DNA of 64,000 nt from a bacterium. Its GTDB lineage: Bacteria; Zhuqueibacterota; Zhuqueibacteria; Residuimicrobiales; Residuimicrobiaceae. The notes beneath the pieces are model-generated. The model was not told the DNA's origin, did not search any database, and saw only the letters and a program-made list of their open reading frames with translations. Position 1 is the first letter of the stretch, and the number at the start of each line of letters is the position of its first letter. The position numbers and the translations under genes are program-made. Below, in pieces: positions 8,954-16,739 of the stretch. Location: contig JAKQNR010000013.1 in NCBI GenBank assembly GCA_029565685.1, positions 1 to 64,000 on the forward strand, in the 5' to 3' direction.

Positions 8954-10443
8954 TCGATATGGAGCTACCTGAAGGACCCCGGGCGTCTTGCCGCGGCGGG
9001 AAGGCCTCCTCTGTGCGTCAGGCGCCGATCCTGGGCATGGAAGCGCAAAGAATCAAATGCATTTATTTCCTGGCTGTCTGCGGCACGGCCATGGCCTCGC
9101 TGGCAGCCCTGCTCAAGCAGATGGGCTATCACGTGTATGGATCCGACAGCGGCGTCTATCCGCCCATGAGCACCTTTCTGCAGGAACAGGGCATTCCGGT
9201 GTTTGACGGTTTCGATCCTGCGCATCTCGATCCGGCGCCCGATCTGGTGGTGGTGGGCAACGTCATCTCCCGCGGCAACGTCGAGTTGGAAGAGCTTTTG
9301 GACCGCCATATTCCCTATATTTCTCTTCCAGATGCTCTGCGGGAATTCTGCATCCGCGGTCGCCGATCTGTGGTGATCACCGGCACGCATGGCAAAACCA
9401 CCACCAGCGCGCTGCTGGCCTGGATGCTGGAGCAGGCCGGTCGCCAGCCCAGTTTTTTGATCGGCGGAATCCCCAATAATTTCGGCCGGGGTTTTCAATG
9501 GGGCGCCGGCAGCGAAATCGTCCTGGAGGGCGATGAGTACGATTCGGCCTATTTTGATAAAACCGCGAAATTCCTGCATTACCTGCCGGATATCGGCGTC
9601 ATCAATCACATTGAATTCGATCATGCCGACATTTATACTTCGTTGGATGAGATTGCGCTGGCCTTTCGCCGCTTTGTCAATCTGATCCCCCGCAGCGGTC
9701 TGCTGGCCGCCTGTTTTGATTTTGACCAAGTCCGCGAGGTGTGCCGCAAAGCGTTTTGCCTCGTGCGCTCGTTCGGCCTGGGGAAGGAGAATGCGTGGCG
9801 CGCCTGCGACATCGAACAGACCGACCGGGGCCAGAACATGAGCGTGATCAAAGAAGGCCGGCTGTTTGCCCGCGTTTTCATCCCCCTGTTCGGCGATCAT
9901 AACATTCGCAACAGTCTCGCTGCCATGGTGGTTGCCGATCATCTGGGGCTTTCAGCGGATCAAATCCAGGATAGCCTGGCCACCTTTGCCAATGTACGAA
10001 GACGATTGGAATTGAAAGGGGAGGCCGGAGGCGTTCAGGTGTACGATGATTTTGGTCATCATCCAACCGCTATTCGAGAGACATTGGCCGGATTTCGCCG
10101 CCTGCACCCGGATCGGCGCATTTGGGCTCTGTTTGAGCCGAGAACCGCCACCACCCGGCGTTCGATTTTTCAGAACGAAATGATCGAGGCCTTTCAGGAT
10201 GCCGACTGCGTGCTGGTCTCGGCAGTGGATCGGCCGGATAAAGCGCCGGCCGGCCAAGTGTTCTCCAGCGAGCAGCTGGCATCCGATCTGGGGCGTCTGC
10301 ACAAACAGGCGTTTTATATCGAGACCGTCGACGCCATGGTGGATTTTTTAAAACACCGGCTGCAGCCGGGGGATGTGGTGATCACTTTCAGCAATGGCTT
10401 TTTCGGCGGCATCCATCAAAAATTACTAAACGCATTAACCTGA
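8950..10443 (+). CDS. mpl: UDP-N-acetylmuramate:L-alanyl-gamma-D-glutamyl-meso-DAP ligase
   Basis: Murein-recycling ligase that joins recovered tripeptide to UDP-MurNAc in the cytoplasm. It is a Mur-ligase family protein with the ATP loop VVITGTHGKTTTS near residue 145, the EGDEYDSAYFDK segment, NHIEFDHADIY, and the C-terminal YDDFGHHPTAI motif. The N-terminal UDP-binding part (FLAVCGTAMASLAALLK, then SDSGVYPPMS) is diagnostic of Mpl as opposed to MurC. Start is uncertain: a GTG at 8950 overlaps the rodZ-like gene, but the first 29 residues are not Mpl-like, and the ATG at 9037 (MEAQRIKC) gives a normal N-terminus. There is no strong ribosome site for either. Confidence 0.94.
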   Translation: MIDMELPEGPRASCRGGKASSVRQAPILGMEAQRIKCIYFLAVCGTAMASLAALLKQMGYHVYGSDSGVYPPMSTFLQEQGIPVFDGFDPAHLDPAPDLVVVGNVISRGNVELEELLDRHIPYISLPDALREFCIRGRRSVVITGTHGKTTTSALLAWMLEQAGRQPSFLIGGIPNNFGRGFQWGAGSEIVLEGDEYDSAYFDKTAKFLHYLPDIGVINHIEFDHADIYTSLDEIALAFRRFVNLIPRSGLLAACFDFDQVREVCRKAFCLVRSFGLGKENAWRACDIEQTDRGQNMSVIKEGRLFARVFIPLFGDHNIRNSLAAMVVADHLGLSADQIQDSLATFANVRRRLELKGEAGGVQVYDDFGHHPTAIRETLAGFRRLHPDRRIWALFEPRTATTRRSIFQNEMIEAFQDADCVLVSAVDRPDKAPAGQVFSSEQLASDLGRLHKQAFYIETVDAMVDFLKHRLQPGDVVITFSNGFFGGIHQKLLNALT

Positions 10444-10454
10444 TCCTCTTTCAT

Positions 10455-10479
10455 GCAGCGGCGAAGATCGCGCCGCTGC
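10455..10479 (+). terminator. GC hairpin after mpl, possible terminator
   Basis: A perfect 9-bp stem (GCAGCGGCG at 10455-10463 with CGCCGCTGC at 10471-10479) has a 7-base loop and begins 12 bases after the mpl stop. No T-run follows, so it may be an mRNA 3'-end stabiliser or a weak terminator. Confidence 0.45.
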
Positions 10480-10523
10480 CAAAAGGAGTAGACAGGAGAC
10501 CCTTTACCTGTGAGGTCTTGCCT

Positions 10524-11009
10524 ATGGAGAGAAAAACACGAGAGCGCAGAGAGTTCAAAAAGCGACACACTGAACCGATGGATGAGAAAATGGTGAGGTT
10601 GATCGCAAAAATCAGAACGGATTTATGCGACTCCATTATTCCGATCTCCCTGACCCGCTTGAGCCCGTTTGAACGAAAACAGATCCATCGCGAATTCGAT
10701 CGGGATCCTTCGGTGACTACCAAAACTTATCGCATCGGCGAAGAGGAATATGAACTACGATTGTATCCAGTGACCAATTTGCGCAAATATGCAGAGAAAA
10801 AAGCCGAAGAGGCGATCCAAAGCGGACAAAAAGTGGTGTTGCCGCACATGAGCAGCTATGAGCGCTTTATCGTTCACGAGGCGCTGAAAAACAATGAGGC
10901 GATCAAAGCCAATAGCTACGGCGAGGGCGACGATCGGCACATCGAAATTGAACCTGAGCTGTTCGGCAGGGGCTTGCGTAAGATCATGAAAAAGATCAAA
11001 CTGTTTTGA
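10524..11009 (+). CDS. R3H domain-containing protein, Jag/KhpB-like C-terminus
   Basis: A small, basic cytoplasmic protein of 161 residues. The C-terminal half is an R3H nucleic-acid-binding domain: KAEEAIQSGQKVVLPHMSS, then YERFIVHEAL with the defining Arg114 and His118, and an SYGEGDDRHIEIEP ending. The N-terminal half is charged and lacks a recognisable KH domain, unlike full-length Jag/KhpB, so it may be a reduced RNA-binding protein. I use the ATG at 10524, which has a GTGAGGT ribosome site, and not the TTG six bases earlier. The 3' end overlaps the convergent PHP gene by 14 bases. Confidence 0.85.
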   Translation: MERKTRERREFKKRHTEPMDEKMVRLIAKIRTDLCDSIIPISLTRLSPFERKQIHREFDRDPSVTTKTYRIGEEEYELRLYPVTNLRKYAEKKAEEAIQSGQKVVLPHMSSYERFIVHEALKNNEAIKANSYGEGDDRHIEIEPELFGRGLRKIMKKIKLF

Positions 11010-12588
11010 CGTCGAGATACACCGGATTGGTCAGGCACTGGTAGCTGCGCTGACCGGCGCCGCTCATCGCCCGCAGTCGGACATAGCCCCAGCGAGGCAG
11101 GACTACATCGGTCAATTCTTTTACGAAATGGAGACAAGCAGGAGGTACTGCGAGCGGTCGCGGCACCTCCTGCTTTTTTTGACAGTCGCCGATGATCAGA
11201 TCGACGCGGTTGAGAAAGCCGAAATGATCGCTGGAGGAGGCGACGATTTTTAGCGTTCCGCCGGAACGTGCAACGGTTTCGCCGCTGCTCCGGCCGTCCA
11301 GCCACAGCTGCGCAAATGGACCGTTGCTAACCAGACTGCGGCCGGCCTGCAGAACGCGGACCATTCGGTCCATCGATCGCGGCGGCGGCCCGTAGAGGCC
11401 GGTGCGAACAGCGCCGAACACATGGTGCGTGCTTTCCAGCACTGACCAGAACGGCACACGGATGTGGCGGACGCGGTTAAAGTCGCCGTGGCTGTCGTTG
11501 CCGCCGATAATGGCAAGACGACGACCGGCGAGCAGCTGCCGCACCCAGGCTGAAAGCCCGTCCTTCCAACCGCTGGCGCCCTCCCCATTCCATATCTGCA
11601 ACCCATGCAGCCCCTTTGCGGCGTAATCCTCAGCAGACCACTTGTCCCGACCCAACACCAGGCGTTGCGGCCATGGCGGCTTCGCCTCAGGGTGTGCGGC
11701 GAACGCGGCCGCGCGCGAGGACAGTCTGGCTAACACCTGGGCGACCTGTTCCTGCGGCCGAATCTGCGGCCAGTTCTCCCCGGAATCGCCGCTGCCGGGA
11801 TAGAACGTAGGGTCGTTGAGGATCAAGAGATGCACGTTTCTGCGGCGGCGATTTCCGACCGAGATCTCTTCGCCGCAGATGATTTTTATTTCATTCGCCT
11901 CATTGAGCGCTTGGACCTCCTCGTGCAAAGCCCGCCATTTGCCAAGCTCCACATCGGCCGCCAGATAGCTGTCCATCTGATCGTCCAGATCAAAAGAATG
12001 ATCCGTGACCGCCACAGCGCCCAGACCGACGGCTTTGGCCATAGCCAGCAAAGCCGGCAGCGGCGGCCCGAACTCCACCTGATTGTCGGTATAGGCGCTG
12101 TGGCAGTGCAGATCGGTCCAGAGACAGCGCTCCGATCCGGGCAGCGCATCCTCATCCACCTGCACAGTAAACGGCTCATGGCCGGTCCTGTTCAAGTTGT
12201 CGCTGTGGATCACATGACGCCGGCCGTTAATTCGCACCTGAACCATCGCCTCCACCGTCGCCCGACCGTTTTCCGCTGGGATCTGTTGCAAATAGAACAG
12301 CCGGTGCCACTTCGGTTGATCGACCAGTTCATTCTGAGCAAAAGTCCAGATCCGTTCGGCGATGCGAACAGTCAGTTTCTCCAGCAGGACGGGAAATCTG
12401 TGGCTGTCCTTGACCAGCAACAGTACCGGTAAATCCTGCCCCTGCTGCAGCCGGTGCGGTACATCCACAAGAATCTCCGGTTGCTTTTTGTACAACCGAC
12501 TGAACAGGCCGGGCAAGCGGAAATGGGTTTCAGCGTAAAGCACCAGCGGAAGCGTACAGATGAGATCAAGCAATCCAGAGGTCAACAT
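10996..12588 (-). CDS. PHP-domain (CehA/McbA-type) metallohydrolase with N-terminal extension
   Basis: A 530-residue protein. From about residue 155 it carries a PHP phosphoesterase domain: TDLHCHSAYTDNQ with the metal ligands His161 and His163, then VAVTDHSFDLDD, GEEISVG, FAAHPEAK and GGNDSHGD. The first 150 residues are beta-rich and unassigned, as in many CehA-like proteins whose PHP domain follows an accessory domain. Metal-dependent hydrolysis of a phosphate ester is the family role, but no substrate can be named. It is the last gene of the five-gene minus-strand operon; its ATG overlaps the preceding radical SAM gene by 7 bases, so it probably serves that pathway. Confidence 0.85.
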   Translation of the reverse strand: MLTSGLLDLICTLPLVLYAETHFRLPGLFSRLYKKQPEILVDVPHRLQQGQDLPVLLLVKDSHRFPVLLEKLTVRIAERIWTFAQNELVDQPKWHRLFYLQQIPAENGRATVEAMVQVRINGRRHVIHSDNLNRTGHEPFTVQVDEDALPGSERCLWTDLHCHSAYTDNQVEFGPPLPALLAMAKAVGLGAVAVTDHSFDLDDQMDSYLAADVELGKWRALHEEVQALNEANEIKIICGEEISVGNRRRRNVHLLILNDPTFYPGSGDSGENWPQIRPQEQVAQVLARLSSRAAAFAAHPEAKPPWPQRLVLGRDKWSAEDYAAKGLHGLQIWNGEGASGWKDGLSAWVRQLLAGRRLAIIGGNDSHGDFNRVRHIRVPFWSVLESTHHVFGAVRTGLYGPPPRSMDRMVRVLQAGRSLVSNGPFAQLWLDGRSSGETVARSGGTLKIVASSSDHFGFLNRVDLIIGDCQKKQEVPRPLAVPPACLHFVKELTDVVLPRWGYVRLRAMSGAGQRSYQCLTNPVYLDVKTV

Positions 12589-13595
12589 TTTTCAGCAATG
12601 ATTTGGTTAAAGACGACCGCAGCCGGCTTGTTGCTTGCAGCCCGCGGCGACAGATATTTATATCGGATGTAATGGAGCTTGGCAACCAAGCTGTCGAGAA
12701 AAAAACGGTCCAACACATAATGAAAAGAGGGATCAAAATAACAGTTCAGGCTGCAACCCGCGCAAAGCGGAAAAGCGCCTTGTTGTTTTTTCAACGCACG
12801 GAACCATTCGCTGTGAAACAGAGCTGCCAGATCGGTTATCTGCTGCGTCTTCTGGACAAAGTGGTAACAAGGCGCCAGCAGCTGATCGTCGGGGGAGATG
12901 ACCAGCACGCTGTCCATGACCCGGCAGCGGGGCCGTACGATTCGATTCCCACCCTGACGCAGCAGCCGGTGAAACGCGGTGTTGATATAGACATAGGGGC
13001 GTCCGGCAAAGCTTTCGATATAGGACAACTCTTGCTCGGACAGGGGCCGATACCCCTGATGGCGAAACACCGGATTGACGATGAGGATCAAACCGAGCTC
13101 CGCTGCGATGCGGCTGAGGAGCGGCAATTGCTCCAGATTGTGCGGTCCGATGGTAAAGGTGATATCCGGCCGCTCACCACAGCTCCGCGCCTGGTCCAGA
13201 CTGCTGAGAACGCGGTCGAACGCTTGAGCGCCGCGCAAACGGTTGTGCACCTCCGCTTCAGCACCATCGAGCGAAAAGTGGAGAAAATGCACCAGGCCGG
13301 CAAGTTCTTTGCATCGCTGCGGATAGAGCAACGCGTTGGTGGTCAGAGTGGTCTTTAATCCGCAGGCTTGCGCGGCGCGCAGCATCTCGGGCAGCTGCGG
13401 ATGCAGCAGCGGCTCTCCGCCGGTAAAATCCACGAAACGAACGCCGAGGCGTCTCGCCTCTTGCAACCGTTGCACCACCACCGCGAGGGCGGCTTCTCCT
13501 GTTCCCCCTTTGCGCCATATGTCGCAGACGCGGCAGCGGCAATTACATTGTTCGGTGATATAGTACTGCAAGAGCAGAGGACGTAGAAGGGCCAT
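12582..13595 (-). CDS. Radical SAM protein (cluster enzyme 1)
   Basis: A 337-residue radical SAM enzyme. The N-terminal cluster motif CxxxCxxC uses Cys17, Cys21 and Cys24 (TEQCNCRCRVCDIW) and is followed by FTGGEPLLHP. A C-terminal Cys set (RPRCRVMDS, LAPCYHF, PLCAGCSLNCYF) suggests a SPASM-like auxiliary iron-sulfur domain. The last 50 residues are basic and aromatic (YIRYKYLSPR) and may contact the membrane. The reaction is unknown; SPASM-type enzymes modify peptides, sugars or lipids. It overlaps the PHP gene and lies 16 bases downstream of a GT2 gene. Confidence 0.9.
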   Translation of the reverse strand: MALLRPLLLQYYITEQCNCRCRVCDIWRKGGTGEAALAVVVQRLQEARRLGVRFVDFTGGEPLLHPQLPEMLRAAQACGLKTTLTTNALLYPQRCKELAGLVHFLHFSLDGAEAEVHNRLRGAQAFDRVLSSLDQARSCGERPDITFTIGPHNLEQLPLLSRIAAELGLILIVNPVFRHQGYRPLSEQELSYIESFAGRPYVYINTAFHRLLRQGGNRIVRPRCRVMDSVLVISPDDQLLAPCYHFVQKTQQITDLAALFHSEWFRALKKQQGAFPLCAGCSLNCYFDPSFHYVLDRFFLDSLVAKLHYIRYKYLSPRAASNKPAAVVFNQIIAEKC

Positions 13596-13611
13596 GGCGG
13601 TTCAGCTTCAT

Positions 13612-14718
13612 TCAATAGGGGTACACATCATCTTTCCAAATGATGGTTTTATCCAGCCAGAGCGCGGGCGGCATCAACACCACGAATAGAAAATAAAACA
13701 ATTCGAAACCGGGTACGGCCCTGAAAAGTTCTCGAGCGGAAAGCATGGGCCGGCTGGATAAAATCAATCCGTCGCCCAGCACAATGGCAGCCAGAGCAAT
13801 CCATCCGGCGGGATGCAGCATCGCAGCGCACAACCAAACCAGCATGCGGATGCAATAGGTGACCGCCATCAACATCTTTCCTAACGGCCGTACCGGTTGG
13901 ATGCCCAGCGCCCATCGTCTGCGTTGCTGGTACAGTTGTTTCAATGTTTTTTCCGGCCGGCTCTGAACAATCGCCGCCTGATCGGTGTGCAAGACCACGC
14001 GCCAGGAGGTCTTGCGGCTGATCGCGTTCAGCAGGCTGAAATCCTCGATCAGGCTATAGTTTAACTTGCGATACCCACCCACCTCATCGTACGCCAGTCG
14101 GCGAAACGCCATGTTGTTGCCCATCCAGCTCAGCGGTTTGCCTGTGTGCGCACAGGCGGACGAGATTATTTGCAAGAACAGCCAATCCAACGATTGCACC
14201 CGGTCCAGCCAGGAGGTATCGCTGTGACGCCGGTGTAAAAGCGTCAGCCCGCCGACCATGCCAACCTCGGCGGTGAAATAGGTCAGATGCGTCTCTATCC
14301 ATCGAGGAGGAACGCGGCAGTCGGCATCGGTGATAAAAAGGTACTCGCCGCTGCTTTTTTCGATCGCCTGAAGCACGGCGCCCGCCTTGCCGGAAAGCTC
14401 TTTTGCTTGGCGCTCCAGCGCCAATACGGTGACATGCTGTTTCCCCTCAGCAAAGGCCTGCAGCAGCGCCAGCGTGCCGTCGTGGGAACCGTCGTCCACC
14501 AACAGAATCTCGAGCTTTTCGGTCGGATATTGCAGCTGCATCAAGCTTTCCAGACAACCGGGCAGCTCTTCTGCCTCATTGCGACCGGCGATGATTATGG
14601 AGACCAGGGGCGCGTCCGCCTGTTCGTCTCTGGGCCAAGGCCGGCGTACCATGCAGCGAACCCAGAGACTTAGCGACACATACAGACAGGCAAAAAGGAA
14701 GCTCAGCGTTCCCACCAT
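13612..14718 (-). CDS. GT2 membrane glycosyltransferase (cluster GT-E)
   Basis: A 368-residue glycosyltransferase with an N-terminal membrane helix, a cytoplasmic GT2 catalytic domain and two or three C-terminal helices. Catalytic signs are VSIIIAGRNEAEE, LLVDDGSHD, FITDADCRVPPRW (metal-binding DxD), SLIEDFSLL (base region) and QQRRRWALG (QxxRW acceptor motif). It differs from the four other cluster GT2 enzymes by a WMGNNMAFRR segment and the IEDFSL form, so it is the outlier. It follows the DUF3108 gene after four bases. Donor and acceptor cannot be read from sequence. Confidence 0.92.
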   Translation of the reverse strand: MVGTLSFLFACLYVSLSLWVRCMVRRPWPRDEQADAPLVSIIIAGRNEAEELPGCLESLMQLQYPTEKLEILLVDDGSHDGTLALLQAFAEGKQHVTVLALERQAKELSGKAGAVLQAIEKSSGEYLFITDADCRVPPRWIETHLTYFTAEVGMVGGLTLLHRRHSDTSWLDRVQSLDWLFLQIISSACAHTGKPLSWMGNNMAFRRLAYDEVGGYRKLNYSLIEDFSLLNAISRKTSWRVVLHTDQAAIVQSRPEKTLKQLYQQRRRWALGIQPVRPLGKMLMAVTYCIRMLVWLCAAMLHPAGWIALAAIVLGDGLILSSRPMLSARELFRAVPGFELFYFLFVVLMPPALWLDKTIIWKDDVYPY

Positions 14719-14722
14719 AGCA

Positions 14723-15487
14723 TCAGCCTTTTTTACGAGAGAGCAATTTCATGGAAACCGGATTGGTACCGCCGCCGATTTGCATCCAGATCGGCAGGTT
14801 CTCCGGGGCAGGCCCCATCTTGAGAATCAGCCGACCCTGGCGGCCAAAGCGGTTGGTCAACAGATCGGTTTTCCATTCCCTGGGCTTCATGGGGCGTTGC
14901 GGAACAAAATCGAGCACGATGCTGCGGACAGGCAGATCGGCGAAAGATCCATCGACCGGCTCGCTGGTCTCCACCCGACCGGTGACGATCCATAGTTGGC
15001 TTTCGATTTCTAAAAGGCAGTGCAGCGAGTCCGACGGCGCCGGATCCATGCCGCGCAATTGATAGAGCAGGGAGAAGAGCGTCTGCAGCTCGTCGCCGAT
15101 CTCCCAATCAAATCCATGCGAAGCATGAGCGCGACCGGCGGCGTAATCATAGAATACCGCCATTTCTTGAGTCAGGTTTTTTTGTTTTATTTTTTTTTCG
15201 ATCTGGACGACCCGTCCGCTTGGTTGGTCAATGAGCGTGATATAACGGTTGCATACCGGAAAGATCAGGTCTGCCCAAAATTTGGTGTCCGTGTCGACCT
15301 GAATCCGCCACAGATGGTCGGGAAGCGTTTCGCAGCGCATTCGCGCCCTGGCTGCTGCTACGCCGCGGAACGAAAGGGAGAAAGCCAGCTCTTCACGTTC
15401 GAATCGGTTCAGATCGCTGTTGCCGATGAATTTGGACTCTGCGGTCAGCAGAAACGGGACGAGCAGTAGGGCGGTCCACTTGATCAT
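14723..15487 (-). CDS. DUF3108 domain-containing exported protein
   Basis: A 254-residue protein with a short signal peptide (MIKWTALLLVPFLLTAES). The mature part reads as a DUF3108 domain: it opens with EELAFSLSFRGVAAARARM, has FWADLIFPVCNRYITLID in the middle, and ends in the ADSQ-type segment KTDLLTNRFGRQGRLILKMG. DUF3108 proteins are periplasmic or outer-membrane-associated, often near envelope polymer genes, and biochemically undefined. Its ATG overlaps the stop of the upstream radical SAM gene (ATGA), so the two are coupled. Confidence 0.82.
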   Translation of the reverse strand: MIKWTALLLVPFLLTAESKFIGNSDLNRFEREELAFSLSFRGVAAARARMRCETLPDHLWRIQVDTDTKFWADLIFPVCNRYITLIDQPSGRVVQIEKKIKQKNLTQEMAVFYDYAAGRAHASHGFDWEIGDELQTLFSLLYQLRGMDPAPSDSLHCLLEIESQLWIVTGRVETSEPVDGSFADLPVRSIVLDFVPQRPMKPREWKTDLLTNRFGRQGRLILKMGPAPENLPIWMQIGGGTNPVSMKLLSRKKG

Positions 15488-16548
15488 CGCCGCCGCTCCC
15501 GTTGATACCGGTGCAGCCGGATCATCTTGACGAGATTGTTAGACCACTCTTGAAACGAACGCGGATGCAGCAGCAGATAGCGCTGCGTGTAGCAAGTCGT
15601 CCAGCATCCGCTGCACGCGGCGTACTGCTTTAATCGTTCATGGTAGTCGGCGCTGTTGAAAACCTCCTGCAGGGATTGTTCTCCAAGCCGGCCGAGCGGT
15701 TCGCCCCAGCACAGATGAACATCGCCGGTTTCCATGATTGTGACGCGAGTCATCCAAAAGCGACTGGCGACGAATGGGCAGGGTGTGGTTACGCCGTTTC
15801 GCAGGAACGGACCGATGCCGCGGATGAAGGCGTTGAGGTTGAGAATATCTACATGGTTGTCCAAATAGGCCAGCAGCGCATCCAGCCGTTCGTCCGGCAC
15901 GATCTGCAGTTCGTCGTCGACGCGTGTGGTCTCAGTGAGATGATGGTATAATCCGATGGTGGCGCGCCAGTGTAGGCTGCGGGCGCGTTGAATCAGCTGG
16001 GGCACTTGGTCCAGGTTTTTCTGATTGAGGACGATATTGGCATAGAGCAGGGATTTCGATTTGGATTTTTGCTTCATATCGCTGATCAGGGCCATATGAT
16101 CCAGCACGGTGCGGCTGTACTGCTTGACGCCGCGCAAATAGTCGCCGGTTTCGCCCAAGCCGTCCAATGAGGTTTGAATGTTGATGTCGTTCGCCAGACA
16201 GTAGGCCGCCGCTTCACTCACCCAGTCCCGCTGGTGATACAGACCGGTCACCAGCGTGGTGGCGACGCGAAATGTTTTTTTCGCTTCCGCCAGAATCGGC
16301 AGCAAATCGGGATTCAGCAGCGCTTCTCCGCCGGAGATGAAGCCGAGATAGGCCCCGTATTTTTTCAAATCTGCGGCGATCGCTCGAAAGCGTTCGAGGC
16401 TCATATTCGCTGGATCGGTGTTCCGCTCATACACCCGGCATTGACGGCATCGTTGGCTGCACAGCCGGGTGATCCGGATCTCGGTGCTCGAGTTGACCGG
16501 ACGGCGGGCAACGGCGTGCCGAATCATGAGAAAGGGATTAATGAGCAT
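15484..16548 (-). CDS. Radical SAM protein (cluster enzyme 2), first gene of the downstream operon
   Basis: A radical SAM enzyme of about 354 residues. With the ATG start at 16548 the cluster motif is Cys30, Cys34, Cys37 (TRLCSQRCRQCRVY), followed by FISGGEALLNPDLLP (GGE motif) and TSLDGLGETGDYLRG. C-terminal cysteines (TTPCPF, HLCWGE, AACSGCWTTCYTQ) fit a SPASM-type auxiliary cluster. An in-frame TTG at 16611 would add 21 residues with no family likeness; neither start has a strong ribosome site. It heads the five-gene operon running left to the PHP gene. I could not place a clear promoter in the AT-rich stretch at 16600-16660. Confidence 0.88.
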   Translation of the reverse strand: MLINPFLMIRHAVARRPVNSSTEIRITRLCSQRCRQCRVYERNTDPANMSLERFRAIAADLKKYGAYLGFISGGEALLNPDLLPILAEAKKTFRVATTLVTGLYHQRDWVSEAAAYCLANDINIQTSLDGLGETGDYLRGVKQYSRTVLDHMALISDMKQKSKSKSLLYANIVLNQKNLDQVPQLIQRARSLHWRATIGLYHHLTETTRVDDELQIVPDERLDALLAYLDNHVDILNLNAFIRGIGPFLRNGVTTPCPFVASRFWMTRVTIMETGDVHLCWGEPLGRLGEQSLQEVFNSADYHERLKQYAACSGCWTTCYTQRYLLLHPRSFQEWSNNLVKMIRLHRYQRERRR

Positions 16549-16695
16549 AGTGGCTTGGTCACTTGTCCTTGTCGTGGCGAAAAGGTTGTGAGGCGCTCCG
16601 GTTTTAAACAATAAATTTACGATTTATTCGCGGGTTTAAAAAGAAAATTTATTCGGTTTGAGCAGGAAAGACGCGGATCCACCGATAAGGGAGGA

Positions 16696-16726
16696 CCCCC
16701 GGCCTGATAACGGTTAAGGCCGGGGG
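16696..16726 (-). terminator. 10-bp perfect hairpin after the GEVED gene
   Basis: CCCCCGGCCT (16696-16705) pairs perfectly with AGGCCGGGGG (16717-16726) across an 11-base loop, 13 bases beyond the stop of the surface-protein gene. On the transcript a pyrimidine-rich TCCTCCCTT follows, not a pure U-run. It probably separates the surface-protein transcript from the downstream radical SAM operon. Confidence 0.6.
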
Positions 16727-16739
16727 CTTGGAGGACAGG

